Shown here: positions 25,584 to 35,211 of the stretch, in pieces
Position numbering within the stretch: the first letter of the stretch is position 1
Layout: each line of letters begins with the position of its first letter
Assembly: GCF_000430705.1 (NCBI RefSeq)
Contig: NZ_AUMN01000012.1
Location: 62,001 to 126,000, forward strand
Direction: 5' to 3'
DNA length: 64,000 bases
Source of the DNA: Arthrobacter castelli DSM 16402
Lineage (GTDB): Bacteria; Actinomycetota; Actinomycetes; Actinomycetales; Micrococcaceae
Translations under genes and position numbers: made by a program
The notes under the pieces: generated by a model
Databases searched by the model: none
What the model saw: the letters and a program-made list of their open reading frames with translations, nothing else
Told to the model about the DNA's origin: nothing

Positions 25584-26612
25584 ATGACTCTGGCCGATCC
25601 AACTTCCCGGTTTCCGTCGTTCTACGCCAACCCGGCGATCAGGCTATTGGCCACCGCTGCACGCTGGACCGTCTCCGGACGACTCAGCAATGATCCTGAA
25701 GCGACGAATAAGGCACCAATCGACGTCCGACATCTGCTCGACGGCTGCAACGCCGGCTGCCAGCACATCGGACCCGTGCGAGGTGCATGGGACATTGGAC
25801 CCGACTGCCTGGTCACACTGGCCGAACTGTCTGAGGGATTACCGTCAGCGGCCAACACGGCTTTCTACGTGCAGGCCGCCGTCGACGGACTGATGATCAT
25901 CGACATCGAACCCGACTGCCCGCAGCAGATCTCATCACACCTGTTGAACCTGCCGGGGGCTGTCTATATCGAACAGTCCATGTCCGGACGTGGGTTCCAC
26001 ATCCTGGCCCCGTTGCCCGCCAACTTCCACGAGTATCCGACCGCAGCCAACAAGAAGGTGCTGCGTGAAGAACACGGTTGGTACGAAATCCTGCTCGATC
26101 ACTGGGTGACCTTCACCCGTGAGCCCGTCAACAGCAGCCCCGTCGTGGCAGATGCTTCGAAGCAACGGCCGAGACCACCGGATTTTTCGACGTTCGAGGC
26201 CGTCTATGCCTCTTTAGCCGAGGCCGCTGCGCAAACAAGCGCCGCCGCAGCCGTCGACATTGACACCGCCGTTGATATTCCACACATCATCGCCGGTGAA
26301 CAGATCATCGCCCGGGTTCTGGACCAAACCGCCGGCAGATTCAAGACACTCGATGATTTCAACGGGGACACTTCCCGTTGGGAATTCTCCGTGCTCGGCA
26401 CGCTGTACCGGCAGATGCTCCAGTATCTGCTCAGGTACGGCGGGTTCCACGGAGTCGCCTACAGCACCGGTGATCAAGCCTGGCTGTTGTATCAGGCTGC
26501 GCAACAGGTTCTGCCGCCGCGACGCAAACACCATGAACGCCGCAACGGCAGGCCGTTTCTGCTCGACCGGGCCGCGGCCATGATCGCGGCGCAGCAGCCC
26601 GATACCGACTGA
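25584..26612 (+). CDS. Archaeo-eukaryotic primase (prim-pol) superfamily protein
   Basis: 342 residues. The AEP catalytic pattern is present: GLMIIDIEPDCP (metal-binding D-x-E, about 101-112), YIEQSMSGRGFHIL (the 'SG.G.H' motif, about 128-141) and DHWVTFTREPV (about 172-182, third motif). The spacing resembles the NrS-1-type phage/plasmid prim-pols. The C-terminal half is helical and lacks a helicase domain; it may be the primase-associated helical bundle. A primase fits with the PolB and helicases of this element. Activity as polymerase as well as primase cannot be told from sequence. Confidence 0.75.
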   Translation: MTLADPTSRFPSFYANPAIRLLATAARWTVSGRLSNDPEATNKAPIDVRHLLDGCNAGCQHIGPVRGAWDIGPDCLVTLAELSEGLPSAANTAFYVQAAVDGLMIIDIEPDCPQQISSHLLNLPGAVYIEQSMSGRGFHILAPLPANFHEYPTAANKKVLREEHGWYEILLDHWVTFTREPVNSSPVVADASKQRPRPPDFSTFEAVYASLAEAAAQTSAAAAVDIDTAVDIPHIIAGEQIIARVLDQTAGRFKTLDDFNGDTSRWEFSVLGTLYRQMLQYLLRYGGFHGVAYSTGDQAWLLYQAAQQVLPPRRKHHERRNGRPFLLDRAAAMIAAQQPDTD

Positions 26613-26616
26613 ACAC

Positions 26617-26646
26617 CTCAGAAAGCTTTCTTTCTATCTTTCTGAG
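26617..26646 (+). terminator. Possible hairpin terminator
   Basis: A 9-bp repeat CTCAGAAAG / CTTTCTGAG (26617-26625, 26638-26646) immediately after the prim-pol stop. Low G+C and no T-run, so it is weaker than its neighbours. Confidence 0.4.
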
Positions 26647-26705
26647 TCACACAGCGCCTTCACATCACTTTCACGCCATCTCATCATCAGAAAGGCCATG
26701 ACGCC

Positions 26706-27935
26706 ATGAAGTTCAACGACACGCTGACCGAAATCATCAAGCAGGACCTTGAAATGGGCATCGTTCCCGCCCTGATGGGGGAGCCGGGTATCGGCAAATC
26801 CTCGTTTGTCGAGTCACTGGCTTATGCCATGAGCAGCAAGGCCTTTGTCCTGCCGTGCAACCAGCTGGCTGACAAGGCCGATCTGACCGGTGCACGCCTG
26901 GTGCCGACCGATAACGGGTCGTATAAGCAGGTGTTCTACCCGCACCACGTCATCCAGGACACCATTGACTACGCCGAGGCCAACCCTCATGAATGGCCGA
27001 TCCTGTTCCTCGACGAAATCAATCGGACTACAGCCGATGTCACTTCCGGTGCCCTGACCCTGGTCACCCTGCGGCGCATGGGACATATCCACCTGCCCGC
27101 CAATGTGCGCATCCTGGTGGCCGGCAATGACAAGGGCAATGTCACCACACTCGATGAGGCATCGCTGTCACGTTTTTCGATCTACCGTGTCCAGCCCGAA
27201 AGTTCGGCCCTGGTGCGAATCCTGGGTGATCAGCTCAACGGCTGGGTGAAGAAGGTTCTGACCAGGTTCCCCGAGCTCGTCTTCCAGAAGGCGACGCCGA
27301 ACGTCATCGCCGCCGACGGTAACGATGAAAATGACGATGCCACGGCCTCGTTCACCGACCTGTTCGACTCCGGCGAGGAGATGAATCAGCTGACCACCCC
27401 GCGGACCATCGAGAACCTCTCGCGGTGGCTGAACATGACTGACCACGAGCAGCTTTCGCGGTATCTGGCCACGCCGACGAGCATCGGTGAGCGGGAGTCC
27501 ACCATGCTCAACGAAGTGATTGAGGCCCACGTGGGCAATACGCTCTTCGCCACGCAGATCGTGGCAGCCATCGCCGATGACCTGACCAGCGGCAACACGC
27601 AGAATACGCAGACGCAGGTCGTCGTACCGAAGCCGAACCGCTACACCCAGCTCAAGTCCGCTTCAACGATCACCGAGATCACGACGCTGGTGGCCGACAT
27701 GAGCGACTCCGAGAAGTCCGGTTCGCTGTTGTACGCGCTCAAAGAAAAGGAAGACAACTCCCGGCTGATCGAACAGCTGGCGGAGGCCACCGGCGCGATC
27801 GAATCCGATCACACCAAGACCCTGTTTTCGATGGTCTCTGCCCAGCAGGCGCACACGCCCAATATCGAAGCTCTGCTGGAGCTCGACATGCCGCTGACCA
27901 ACAAAATCAAGCCGATGCTTTCGGCCTTCCTGTGA
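26706..27935 (+). CDS. MoxR-type AAA+ ATPase
   Basis: 409 residues. Walker A LMGEPGIGKSSF (about 22-33), Walker B LFLDEINRT (about 100-108) with the MoxR-typical 'EINR', sensor 1 LVAGNDKGN and the C-terminal lid. MoxR ATPases act as chaperones with a VWA-domain partner, and the VWA gene lies directly downstream. Some GvpN/MoxR types load metal or remodel protein assemblies. What this pair acts on is unknown; its position among replication genes is suggestive only. The gene ends at a large hairpin. Confidence 0.88.
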   Translation: MKFNDTLTEIIKQDLEMGIVPALMGEPGIGKSSFVESLAYAMSSKAFVLPCNQLADKADLTGARLVPTDNGSYKQVFYPHHVIQDTIDYAEANPHEWPILFLDEINRTTADVTSGALTLVTLRRMGHIHLPANVRILVAGNDKGNVTTLDEASLSRFSIYRVQPESSALVRILGDQLNGWVKKVLTRFPELVFQKATPNVIAADGNDENDDATASFTDLFDSGEEMNQLTTPRTIENLSRWLNMTDHEQLSRYLATPTSIGERESTMLNEVIEAHVGNTLFATQIVAAIADDLTSGNTQNTQTQVVVPKPNRYTQLKSASTITEITTLVADMSDSEKSGSLLYALKEKEDNSRLIEQLAEATGAIESDHTKTLFSMVSAQQAHTPNIEALLELDMPLTNKIKPMLSAFL

Positions 27936-27955
27936 CCGTCACAGGCATCAACGCA

Positions 27956-28005
27956 CCGCACAGGCCCTTCGAACCCCAAGCAACGGGTTCGAAGGGCCTG
28001 TGCGG
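27956..28005 (+). terminator. Very long hairpin between MoxR and VWA genes
   Basis: A 21-bp perfect inverted repeat (27956-27976 with 27985-28005; ends CCGCACAGG / CCTGTGCGG) with an 8-base loop, 21 bases after the MoxR stop. No T-run on either side. It probably sets the ratio of the two partner proteins. Confidence 0.75.
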
Positions 28006-28115
28006 CATGTGGTGGTCAATCATGACCGAAAGATGACACCCACCAGGGCTTTGGTTGATCAGTTCCAACCACACCGACGACGGCCGCCACTATGCAATCC
28101 AAAAGAGGAGCACCG

Positions 28116-29801
28116 ATGATCATCACCGTCACCAACCAGCAACCGGCCGTCCTCGATGCCGTGCACACCATTTCCGCACAGGGTGACTATAACCCGTTGC
28201 CGGCGATCACCGACACGATCCTCGATCCGCTTCAAACACCCCTGGCTGCAGGGACAACCGCCGCCATCGTCGACAGCCGCGGCAACGACCTCAGCGCCGA
28301 TCTCGAACCGATGCTGATGAACTGTCTCGGCCAGAGCGTTGACCCGGCCGCGGAGCAGCTGATGAAAGAACTGCTGGGCCAGACTTTGGTCAACTTTGAC
28401 CAGAACACCTCGCTGCCGGTCAATGAGCTGTTCGCCGCCCAGGCGGGCAGCAAGCACAAAATGCACGACCCTGACCCGCACAAGGTGATCTATTCACCCA
28501 AAGACGACGTCATCCCGGCCGCCAAGGCCCTGTTGTCCGGGTCGGGTGCCTCCGACGAATTCTTCGCCACACTGGCCTACACCTATCACCCCGACACCCT
28601 CGGGTTCTGGTTCCAGTCTTCGAGTGAGTTCGAGAATTTCACCACCTGGCTCAACACGCAGCTGCAGGCCATGAGTTCAGCGTTACCGTCGGACACGGCC
28701 AAACTGCTGAGTGATTTCACGAACTTGTCGCTGAAAGACCTCACCGAGTCACTGCAGCTGCGCGCCGACGACGATGACAACAATGACGAACTCTCGTTCG
28801 CCCGGCTGATCATCAACATGCTGATGACCTACCTCGACCAGCAACGCACTCAGGGCCAGACCGGCGGTGAAGTCGTAGGCATTATGCCGTTCACGGTCAC
28901 TGAGCTGTTCTGCCCGCGGTCGCTGGTACTGGTCAACGCCGAGGCACACGCGAGGGCCACATCGGCCAAAATCGCCGCGGAGTGGAAAGTCATCAACCAG
29001 TCACTGGCCGCGCCGGTCAAGGTCGTCTCGCACCGGAATCTGTCCAAGCTGACGGCTCTGCAGCGGGCCGCGACCCGGTCGCAGGCCGCCGGCAATGCTG
29101 CCCTGTCCGGCGCGAAGAAGAACGGGCGTTCGGCACAGATCTCCTTCCGCAAACAGCCGCCCTCGAAGCTGGACCTGTTCGCCGTGTTGACCCGGGTGCT
29201 GGCGCGCATGGGCAAGGTCAACCATTCCCAGAACATCTTCCGCAAGTCCAAGACCACCTTCTTGAAGGCCAACCGCCGGGATCCGGACGATTACAACAAG
29301 CCGGGACGGATCACCTCGGTGTCCTATATGCCCGACCTGCACATCTACATCGACACCTCCGGCTCGATCAGTGAGAACAACTATCAGGAGGCGGTCATGA
29401 TGCTGGTCAGGCTCGCCAAAAAGCTGGGCGTCAACCTGTACTTCAACTCGTTCAGCCACATCCTGTCCCAGGAAACACTGCTGAAGGTGGAGAACAAGTC
29501 CGTGGGCCGGATCTGGCAGGAATTCCGCAAGATCCCCAAGGTCAACGGCATGACTGATTACCAACAAATCTGGGACTACATCAACGCCAGCACGACCCGC
29601 AAGCGCCGCCTGTCCCTGGTTATCACCGACTTCGAGTGGAATCCGCCGTCATCGCGCGAAGAGCACCCGAAGAATCTCTACTACGCACCATGTTCAGCCA
29701 TGGACTGGGACTCCATGGTCGGCAACGCCAAGTCATTCCACGACCGAATGAGGCACATCGAGCCCGCGATCGCCCAGCGTCTGCTGGGCGTGGTCGTGTG
29801 A
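28116..29801 (+). CDS. VWA-domain protein, partner of the MoxR ATPase
   Basis: 561 residues; the ATG at 28116 follows AGAGGAG, while an upstream in-frame ATG at 28092 precedes that site and is rejected. The C-terminal von Willebrand A domain has the MIDAS residues DTSGSIS (about 413-419), a threonine in NGMTDYQQIW, and LVITDFEW. The layout with a long helical N-terminal part resembles CobT/CoxE-like proteins paired with MoxR ATPases. Metal-dependent substrate binding by the VWA domain is expected; the target is unknown. Confidence 0.82.
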   Translation: MIITVTNQQPAVLDAVHTISAQGDYNPLPAITDTILDPLQTPLAAGTTAAIVDSRGNDLSADLEPMLMNCLGQSVDPAAEQLMKELLGQTLVNFDQNTSLPVNELFAAQAGSKHKMHDPDPHKVIYSPKDDVIPAAKALLSGSGASDEFFATLAYTYHPDTLGFWFQSSSEFENFTTWLNTQLQAMSSALPSDTAKLLSDFTNLSLKDLTESLQLRADDDDNNDELSFARLIINMLMTYLDQQRTQGQTGGEVVGIMPFTVTELFCPRSLVLVNAEAHARATSAKIAAEWKVINQSLAAPVKVVSHRNLSKLTALQRAATRSQAAGNAALSGAKKNGRSAQISFRKQPPSKLDLFAVLTRVLARMGKVNHSQNIFRKSKTTFLKANRRDPDDYNKPGRITSVSYMPDLHIYIDTSGSISENNYQEAVMMLVRLAKKLGVNLYFNSFSHILSQETLLKVENKSVGRIWQEFRKIPKVNGMTDYQQIWDYINASTTRKRRLSLVITDFEWNPPSSREEHPKNLYYAPCSAMDWDSMVGNAKSFHDRMRHIEPAIAQRLLGVVV

Positions 29802-29810
29802 GCCCGACAC

Positions 29811-29856
29811 CGCCACGGCCGTGTCGTCCGTTTCGGCGGACGGCACCGCCGTGGCG
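29811..29856 (+). terminator. Hairpin terminator after the VWA gene
   Basis: CGCCACGGC (29811-29819) pairs with GCCGTGGCG (29848-29856). An inner stem GTCCG/CGGAC (29826-29842) extends the structure; CTTT follows. Confidence 0.55.
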
Positions 29857-29931
29857 CTTTCACACACATCATCTGAAATCAGGCCGAAGAATCTGTCGGC
29901 CACCGAAGGCTAGCCATCGAAGGAGTACACC

Positions 29932-31857
29932 GTGGGACTGTCCAACTTCACCGGTCGTGGTGACGACGACACAAATTCGCCGAGCGGACCTGCCGGGCCC
30001 AACCCGCTGGCCGGACTGATGTCGGCCCCTGCTTCCGATCAGCCCAACTCCGTCGATGACATGCTCGTCAACTACAACGAGAAGTTCGTCAACGCCGAGC
30101 CGACACTCTTCCGCGACCAGCTTATCGAGCAGGTGCTGTCGGTGCTGATCGGCAAGAACAAGTCCAACGCGCTGCTGGTCGGGCCGGCCGGTGTGGGTAA
30201 GACCAAAATCGCCGAAGATATTGCCCGCCGCATCGTGCTCTCGGACCCGTTGATCCCTGATCAGCTGAAGGGTTATACGATCTTCGAGTTGCCGATCTCC
30301 AGCCTCGTGGCCGGATCGTCTCTGGTCGGGGCGCTGGAGCAGAAGGTCAAAGACATTGTCGAATATGCCTCTGAGCCAGCCAACAAGGCGATCCTGTTCA
30401 TGGACGAGGTCCACCAGCTCACCAACGGATCCGACAGTGGCACCTACGCCAAGATCGCACAGATCCTCAAGCCGGCCCTGGCCCGCGGGGACATGCAGGT
30501 CATCGGTGCCACCACGACGCAGGAGGCGCGTTCGCTCGATGACGACCCGGCGTTCAAACGTCGGTTCTCCCGGCTCGTGGTCGACGAGCTCAACGCTGAA
30601 CAGACCGCCACGATTCTGGGTAAGGTCCGGCCCGGTCTGGTGGCGCACTATCAGCATCAGATCACCGTCGGTGACGATGTGCTGGACTCGGTGGTCCGCG
30701 TCGCTGACCAGAACACTCATGCCGGGGCGCACCGGCCCGACAGCGCCATCACGTTGCTGGACCGGGCGATGGCCGATCGGGTGCTGGAACAGAAGCGGCT
30801 GATCACCACAGCCCTGGGCAACGGTGACACCGTCGCCGCACAGGCACTGCAGTCGATCCCGAAAGTCCCGCTGACCGAGAACCGGGTGCTGGACGTGGCC
30901 AGGCGCATGCTCACCGGCAACACCGCCAGGCACGTCTTCGATGTCCCGGCGCTGTCATCGACCCTTAAGCAGCATCTGTACGGCCAGGACGACGTCCTCG
31001 ATCAGCTCACTGACTGCATCGCCCGTGAAGAGCTGAACCTGTTTCCGCGCACCGCACCGATTGCTTGGCTCTTCGCCGGTGCCTCCGGGGTCGGCAAGAC
31101 TGAAACAGCCAAACATGTGGCCGAGCAGATGACCGGACAGGACCCGATCATCCTGAACATGAGTGAATACAACGATGAGGCCTCAATCAACCGGCTCATC
31201 GGCTCTCCGGCCGGTTATGTCGGATCCGACTCCAATGCGGAATTGCCGTTCGACTCGCTCGAATCCAACCCGCACCGGCTGATCCTGCTCGACGAATTCG
31301 AAAAAGCCAACATCGCCGTGCAGCGTCTGTTCCTGCAGGCTTTCGACGAAGGCGTGATCACCACCGCCAGGGGCAAGCCGATCGACTTCTCCAAGGCGAC
31401 CATCGTGGCCACAACCAATGCTGCCCGCGAATCCCTCGACGGCGCAGCCGTCGGCTTTACCTCCGGGCCACAGAAGATCTCGCACCAGAGCCTCAACAAG
31501 GCCCTGTCACAGTTCTTCGAGGCCGAGCTGCTGGGGCGGTTCTCGTTGATCGTCGGCTTCAACCCGATCACCGGCCAGACCTATCGCAGCATTGTGGCCG
31601 CCTACTACGAGCGTGCCCGCGACCGGATTGTCGAGGCCAGGCCAAAGTTTGCCTCGTCGCTGCCGGCGGCCATGCCGGCAGAAGCCATTGAAACGCTGCT
31701 CGAAGAATCCTTCATCGCTTCCCAGGGTGCGCGGCCGGCCGAGCGGGCCGTGCGGGTCTGGATCGAAGACCGGCTGCTGGGGGCACACACACAACAACCT
31801 GCGGCAGCGGTGACGGCACCGGCCGACGCCGCACTGAACCGTCAAGAGGAGTCATGA
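29932..31857 (+). CDS. Clp/Hsp100-like ATPase with two AAA+ modules
   Basis: 641 residues with a GTG start after GAAGGAG. First module: Walker A VGPAGVGKTK (about 84-93), Walker B ILFMDEVHQL (about 153-162), sensor GATTTQEA. Second module: Walker A FAGASGVGKTE (about 380-390), Walker B ILLDEFEKAN (about 448-457), sensor VATTNAARE. The order is that of ClpA/ClpC/ClpB, but it is short: there is no N-terminal Clp repeat domain, no ClpB middle domain and no ClpP-binding loop that I can see. A protein-unfolding role in the MoxR/VWA cluster is plausible. The stop overlaps the next start. Confidence 0.85.
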   Translation: MGLSNFTGRGDDDTNSPSGPAGPNPLAGLMSAPASDQPNSVDDMLVNYNEKFVNAEPTLFRDQLIEQVLSVLIGKNKSNALLVGPAGVGKTKIAEDIARRIVLSDPLIPDQLKGYTIFELPISSLVAGSSLVGALEQKVKDIVEYASEPANKAILFMDEVHQLTNGSDSGTYAKIAQILKPALARGDMQVIGATTTQEARSLDDDPAFKRRFSRLVVDELNAEQTATILGKVRPGLVAHYQHQITVGDDVLDSVVRVADQNTHAGAHRPDSAITLLDRAMADRVLEQKRLITTALGNGDTVAAQALQSIPKVPLTENRVLDVARRMLTGNTARHVFDVPALSSTLKQHLYGQDDVLDQLTDCIAREELNLFPRTAPIAWLFAGASGVGKTETAKHVAEQMTGQDPIILNMSEYNDEASINRLIGSPAGYVGSDSNAELPFDSLESNPHRLILLDEFEKANIAVQRLFLQAFDEGVITTARGKPIDFSKATIVATTNAARESLDGAAVGFTSGPQKISHQSLNKALSQFFEAELLGRFSLIVGFNPITGQTYRSIVAAYYERARDRIVEARPKFASSLPAAMPAEAIETLLEESFIASQGARPAERAVRVWIEDRLLGAHTQQPAAAVTAPADAALNRQEES

Positions 31858-32069
31858 TGACAATCATCGATGAAAACCGCCAAACCGGTACTGATGATCT
31901 GGCCGAGGCAGCCCGCCTGCAACTGGCGGATTCTTGTCATGATCAGACTGACCTGGCCCGTCTGGGCCAGATGCTGGGCCTGTTCACCGGTGAAACCGGC
32001 GATGACGGGCCCCCGATGGCCAAAGCGTCACCGTTCGACATGGATCTGTCCGGCTACATCCCGAAGTGA
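31854..32069 (+). CDS. Hypothetical small acidic protein
   Basis: 71 residues starting in an overlap with the Clp-like gene (AGAGGAG upstream). Acidic, with a helix ARLGQMLGLFTGETG. It could be an adaptor of the ATPase; this is inferred from coupling alone. Confidence 0.5.
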   Translation: MMTIIDENRQTGTDDLAEAARLQLADSCHDQTDLARLGQMLGLFTGETGDDGPPMAKASPFDMDLSGYIPK

Positions 32070-32286
32070 CAGGCAGTGCCTCTTCATCGATGAAGGCCTC
32101 ACCGATGAACAGGCCCGAAGAAGGTGAGCGGCGAACCACCGCGCGTCGCCTGTGGCGCGCGGTGTGCGGGGCCTTACGGCCCCTCCGGGGGAGACAGCAA
32201 TGCTGTGAGACAACGACATGGTCAGCGCCCCGACTCATCATCGGCGAATACCCATCATCCGCCCAGGACTCAAGAAAGCACATATT
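32070..32286 (+). other. Intergenic region with three consecutive hairpins
   Basis: This 217-base leader of the helicase gene holds ACCGCGCG/CGCGCGGT (32138-32145 with 32156-32163), GGGGCC-TTAC-GGCCCC (32168-32183) and ACAGC-AAT-GCTGT (32194-32206). A short frame in this stretch has no support. It may be a regulatory leader RNA or attenuator; I recognise no known riboswitch. Confidence 0.4.
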
Positions 32287-35085
32287 ATGCCTTTACTTCT
32301 CGACGACATCGACCTGACCGGTGTTCAGGCCACCCAAAAGTCCATCGACCCCAAATTCTTCTCCTCCAAGCTCACCGGCAACGGCAAGGACAAGCCCGGT
32401 CTGCTCAATGGGCAATTGCTGCCGACCCACACGAGCACCAACACTGCTTACACAGCCGACGACCATATCGAAGTCAAAGGCGGTGCCACGCAGAACGGTG
32501 TCACGGTCACCACGATCCCGTTCGCGCCGGTGACGCGCAGGGCATTGGCCGATGCCGGCGGCTCGTTCACACTTGCCACCCCGCACATCGACGACCGTTG
32601 CGTCATCGAGACCGACTCGAATGATTGGGACGTCGCCTTTGACATGACACCGCAGGCAGCAAAGTTCTTCGAAGACTCCTCCGGCGGTCACGGCGCGATG
32701 AGTCGTGAGTTGATCATCCAGTATCGGATGGAACTGTTCGTCTTCAAGAAGGGCACCACCGAGCCGGACCGCACCACAATCGTGACCGGCCGCGGCGTCC
32801 GTGACGCTTTCGCCCACATCGGCTGGGACACGAACCCGCTGGATTATGCCGGTGATTTCGTCGGCCAGCGTCTTGCCGGACTGGGTCTGGTCCACAGGAA
32901 TCCCGACGTGCTCACCGACTGGCTGTGCCAGAGCTTCAACATCTATGAGCGGATCACGCGGCAGGCCGAAATGTGGAATTCCGAAGCCATCGCCGATGAG
33001 GTCTGTGCCTACATCGACGGTCTGGTCGCGAGCCCGTCCCAGCAGGATCTCAATGTCCTGGCCGTCCAGCTGCGCTACCTGGAAAACTACAACGTTCTGC
33101 TGGAGGCCTATCGGACGATTCACCAAAAGATCGAGACCACCTTCAGCGAGCCCGTCGCGGCAGCACTGTCCAAGCAGAACCTCAACCTGCTGATGAGTCA
33201 TACCCTGTCTCATCTGGACTCGATGAAGAACCAGCTGGCGACCCCCGCCGTGCCGACCACTGCGCCGGTGATCCCGGCACATCTGTCGATCCAGCAGAAA
33301 AATGCGCTCACCACCCATGAGCCGCTGGTGATGACCCAAGCCGGTGCCGGAACCGGAAAAACCACGGTGATCCTGGGCCGCATCAAGTACCTGGAAGGCT
33401 GCGGGGTGGATGCCGGTGACGTGACCGTGCTGTCCTTCACCAACGCCGCGGCTGACAACGTCAGCGAGAAAAACCCCGATGTCGGGTCAATGACGATCGC
33501 GCGGATGATTCACGATATTTATTCGCTCAATCACCCGAGCCACGAGATTTCCACCATCGACACCATCATCAACAGTATTGATATTTTCTATCCGGCAAGT
33601 GACTTCGCGGCCACGCTGCGCAGCCGGTTGTTGGCTGTTGATCAGAATAAGACCGGTGCCTTCACCGCGCTGAACACCTGTATCGAGAATCATTTCGATG
33701 AGGTGATTGAGCTGCTTGACCGGATCAAGCAGACCTCGCTGGAGCTGGAAATTGTCATCTGCTATCAGCGGATCGATGACATGGTCGAGCCGGCGCATGT
33801 GCAGAGCAAGTACCTCATCATCGACGAGGTCCAGGACAACTCGATCTTCGAGTTCATCTACATGCTCAAGTACGTCACCAAGCACGCCCAGTCGTTGTTC
33901 ATCGTCGGCGATGCCTCCCAGACGCTGTACGAGTTCCGCTCGGCGAACCCGCGCGCACTCAACACGCTGGAGAGCTCGTCGGTCTTCGAGACCTTCAAGC
34001 TCACGACGAACTACCGGAGTAATCAGGAGATCCTTGATTTCGCCAATGTCGCACTCGGGAACCTGGAGACCAACCAGTTCGCGGGTATCCAGCTGCGGGC
34101 CGATTCGCTCGATGTGCCGACCCTGGATACGTTCACGGAGAAGGTGACTCTCGATTACCGGACGGTGCCGAAACTGACACAGTTCGTCGCCGAGGACCTG
34201 GCCGGCATCGTGTCCACCACCATCGTGCCGGATTATGTCGACGACTGCCTGGCTCGCGGTGAACAGGTGGCCTTTTTGGCCTACTCCCGCCGTGAGGTGG
34301 CAGTGATCCAGGAGACGCTGCAGCACAAGTATCCGCAGCGTCATGTGGCCAGCCTCGTCAGTGAGAGGCCTTTCTCCACCGACATCTTCTCGAAGTACAT
34401 CAAGCACTTCTGGAACGATGTGTTGCAGGTCAAGCCCAGCGACGCTTCCTTCGTGGTGGCCCAGGGCATCATGGACAACCTGGACAAACTCACGAACAAC
34501 GCGTCCAACAAGAAGGTCGAGTTCGCCGTGCGCACCATGGTCGCCAACTGGTGGAGTGAGAATGCGGCCACCATCCGCGGGTGGGAGCAGCTGTGTCTGC
34601 AGAGAATTCTGCAGCACGGTGACTTCTTTGATCGTCTGCGTGACAACATGCTCTCGTTCGAGATTCACCACAACTCGGTGCGCAAGTCGCTGATCAACCA
34701 GAAGAACCGGGAGCAGAAGACGAAGAACGCCGAGGCGAAGGCGGATCTGGTCGTCTCGACGATCCATGGTGCCAAGGGTATGGAATTCGACAACGTCGTG
34801 GTCCTGCACAAGGAGACCCCCAAGATGGGCCAGGACACCCGCCGGATGTTCTATGTCGCGCTTACCCGTGCGATCAAGAGTGAATACATCCTCTCCTACG
34901 GCACCGTGAAGGATCCGCCCATCGTCAGCAACTACGAGCAGGTCGTCAACCTGCTCACCGCCCGGGACAAGCGCTCGACGGCAATCACCGCCGGTATCGA
35001 TCCGGATCTGCTGGAGGAAAACGGCGACCTGGACGGGCAGGATCCAACGAAGTCCGATACCAGGGCTCTGGCTCAGACTTCCTGA
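32287..35085 (+). CDS. UvrD-like superfamily 1A DNA helicase
   Basis: 932 residues from the ATG at 32287 (AAGAAAG upstream). The SF1A motifs are complete: Walker A QAGAGTGKTT (about 350-359), motif Ia VTVLSFTNAAAD, motif II LIIDEVQD (about 508-515), motif III VGDASQTLYEFRSA, motif IV TTNYRSN, motif V TIHGAKGMEFDNVVV and motif VI MFYVALTRA. The first 330 residues are an extra N-terminal region not found in UvrD/PcrA. A 3'-5' helicase of this class could unwind DNA for replication or conjugative processing. A C-terminal acidic tail follows motif VI. Confidence 0.92.
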   Translation: MPLLLDDIDLTGVQATQKSIDPKFFSSKLTGNGKDKPGLLNGQLLPTHTSTNTAYTADDHIEVKGGATQNGVTVTTIPFAPVTRRALADAGGSFTLATPHIDDRCVIETDSNDWDVAFDMTPQAAKFFEDSSGGHGAMSRELIIQYRMELFVFKKGTTEPDRTTIVTGRGVRDAFAHIGWDTNPLDYAGDFVGQRLAGLGLVHRNPDVLTDWLCQSFNIYERITRQAEMWNSEAIADEVCAYIDGLVASPSQQDLNVLAVQLRYLENYNVLLEAYRTIHQKIETTFSEPVAAALSKQNLNLLMSHTLSHLDSMKNQLATPAVPTTAPVIPAHLSIQQKNALTTHEPLVMTQAGAGTGKTTVILGRIKYLEGCGVDAGDVTVLSFTNAAADNVSEKNPDVGSMTIARMIHDIYSLNHPSHEISTIDTIINSIDIFYPASDFAATLRSRLLAVDQNKTGAFTALNTCIENHFDEVIELLDRIKQTSLELEIVICYQRIDDMVEPAHVQSKYLIIDEVQDNSIFEFIYMLKYVTKHAQSLFIVGDASQTLYEFRSANPRALNTLESSSVFETFKLTTNYRSNQEILDFANVALGNLETNQFAGIQLRADSLDVPTLDTFTEKVTLDYRTVPKLTQFVAEDLAGIVSTTIVPDYVDDCLARGEQVAFLAYSRREVAVIQETLQHKYPQRHVASLVSERPFSTDIFSKYIKHFWNDVLQVKPSDASFVVAQGIMDNLDKLTNNASNKKVEFAVRTMVANWWSENAATIRGWEQLCLQRILQHGDFFDRLRDNMLSFEIHHNSVRKSLINQKNREQKTKNAEAKADLVVSTIHGAKGMEFDNVVVLHKETPKMGQDTRRMFYVALTRAIKSEYILSYGTVKDPPIVSNYEQVVNLLTARDKRSTAITAGIDPDLLEENGDLDGQDPTKSDTRALAQTS

Positions 35086-35211
35086 GCAGGACCTGCGTTT
35101 CACCGTTTGCGCCGGTCATCGGGTATATGCCGGTGGCCGGGGCGAACGGTGCCGGTCACCACCACTATCTCAATCACATCAAGAACCAGGCATGCAGGAA
35201 AGGGCGAAATC

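Noticed and set aside
32066-32317. Short plus-strand frame across the structured leader
   Set aside because: Composition is atypical, it overlaps the helicase start, and the region is explained by hairpins.
33487-35103. Minus-strand frame of 538 codons
   Set aside because: Exactly antisense to the UvrD-like helicase motifs; a codon-composition shadow in G+C-rich DNA.
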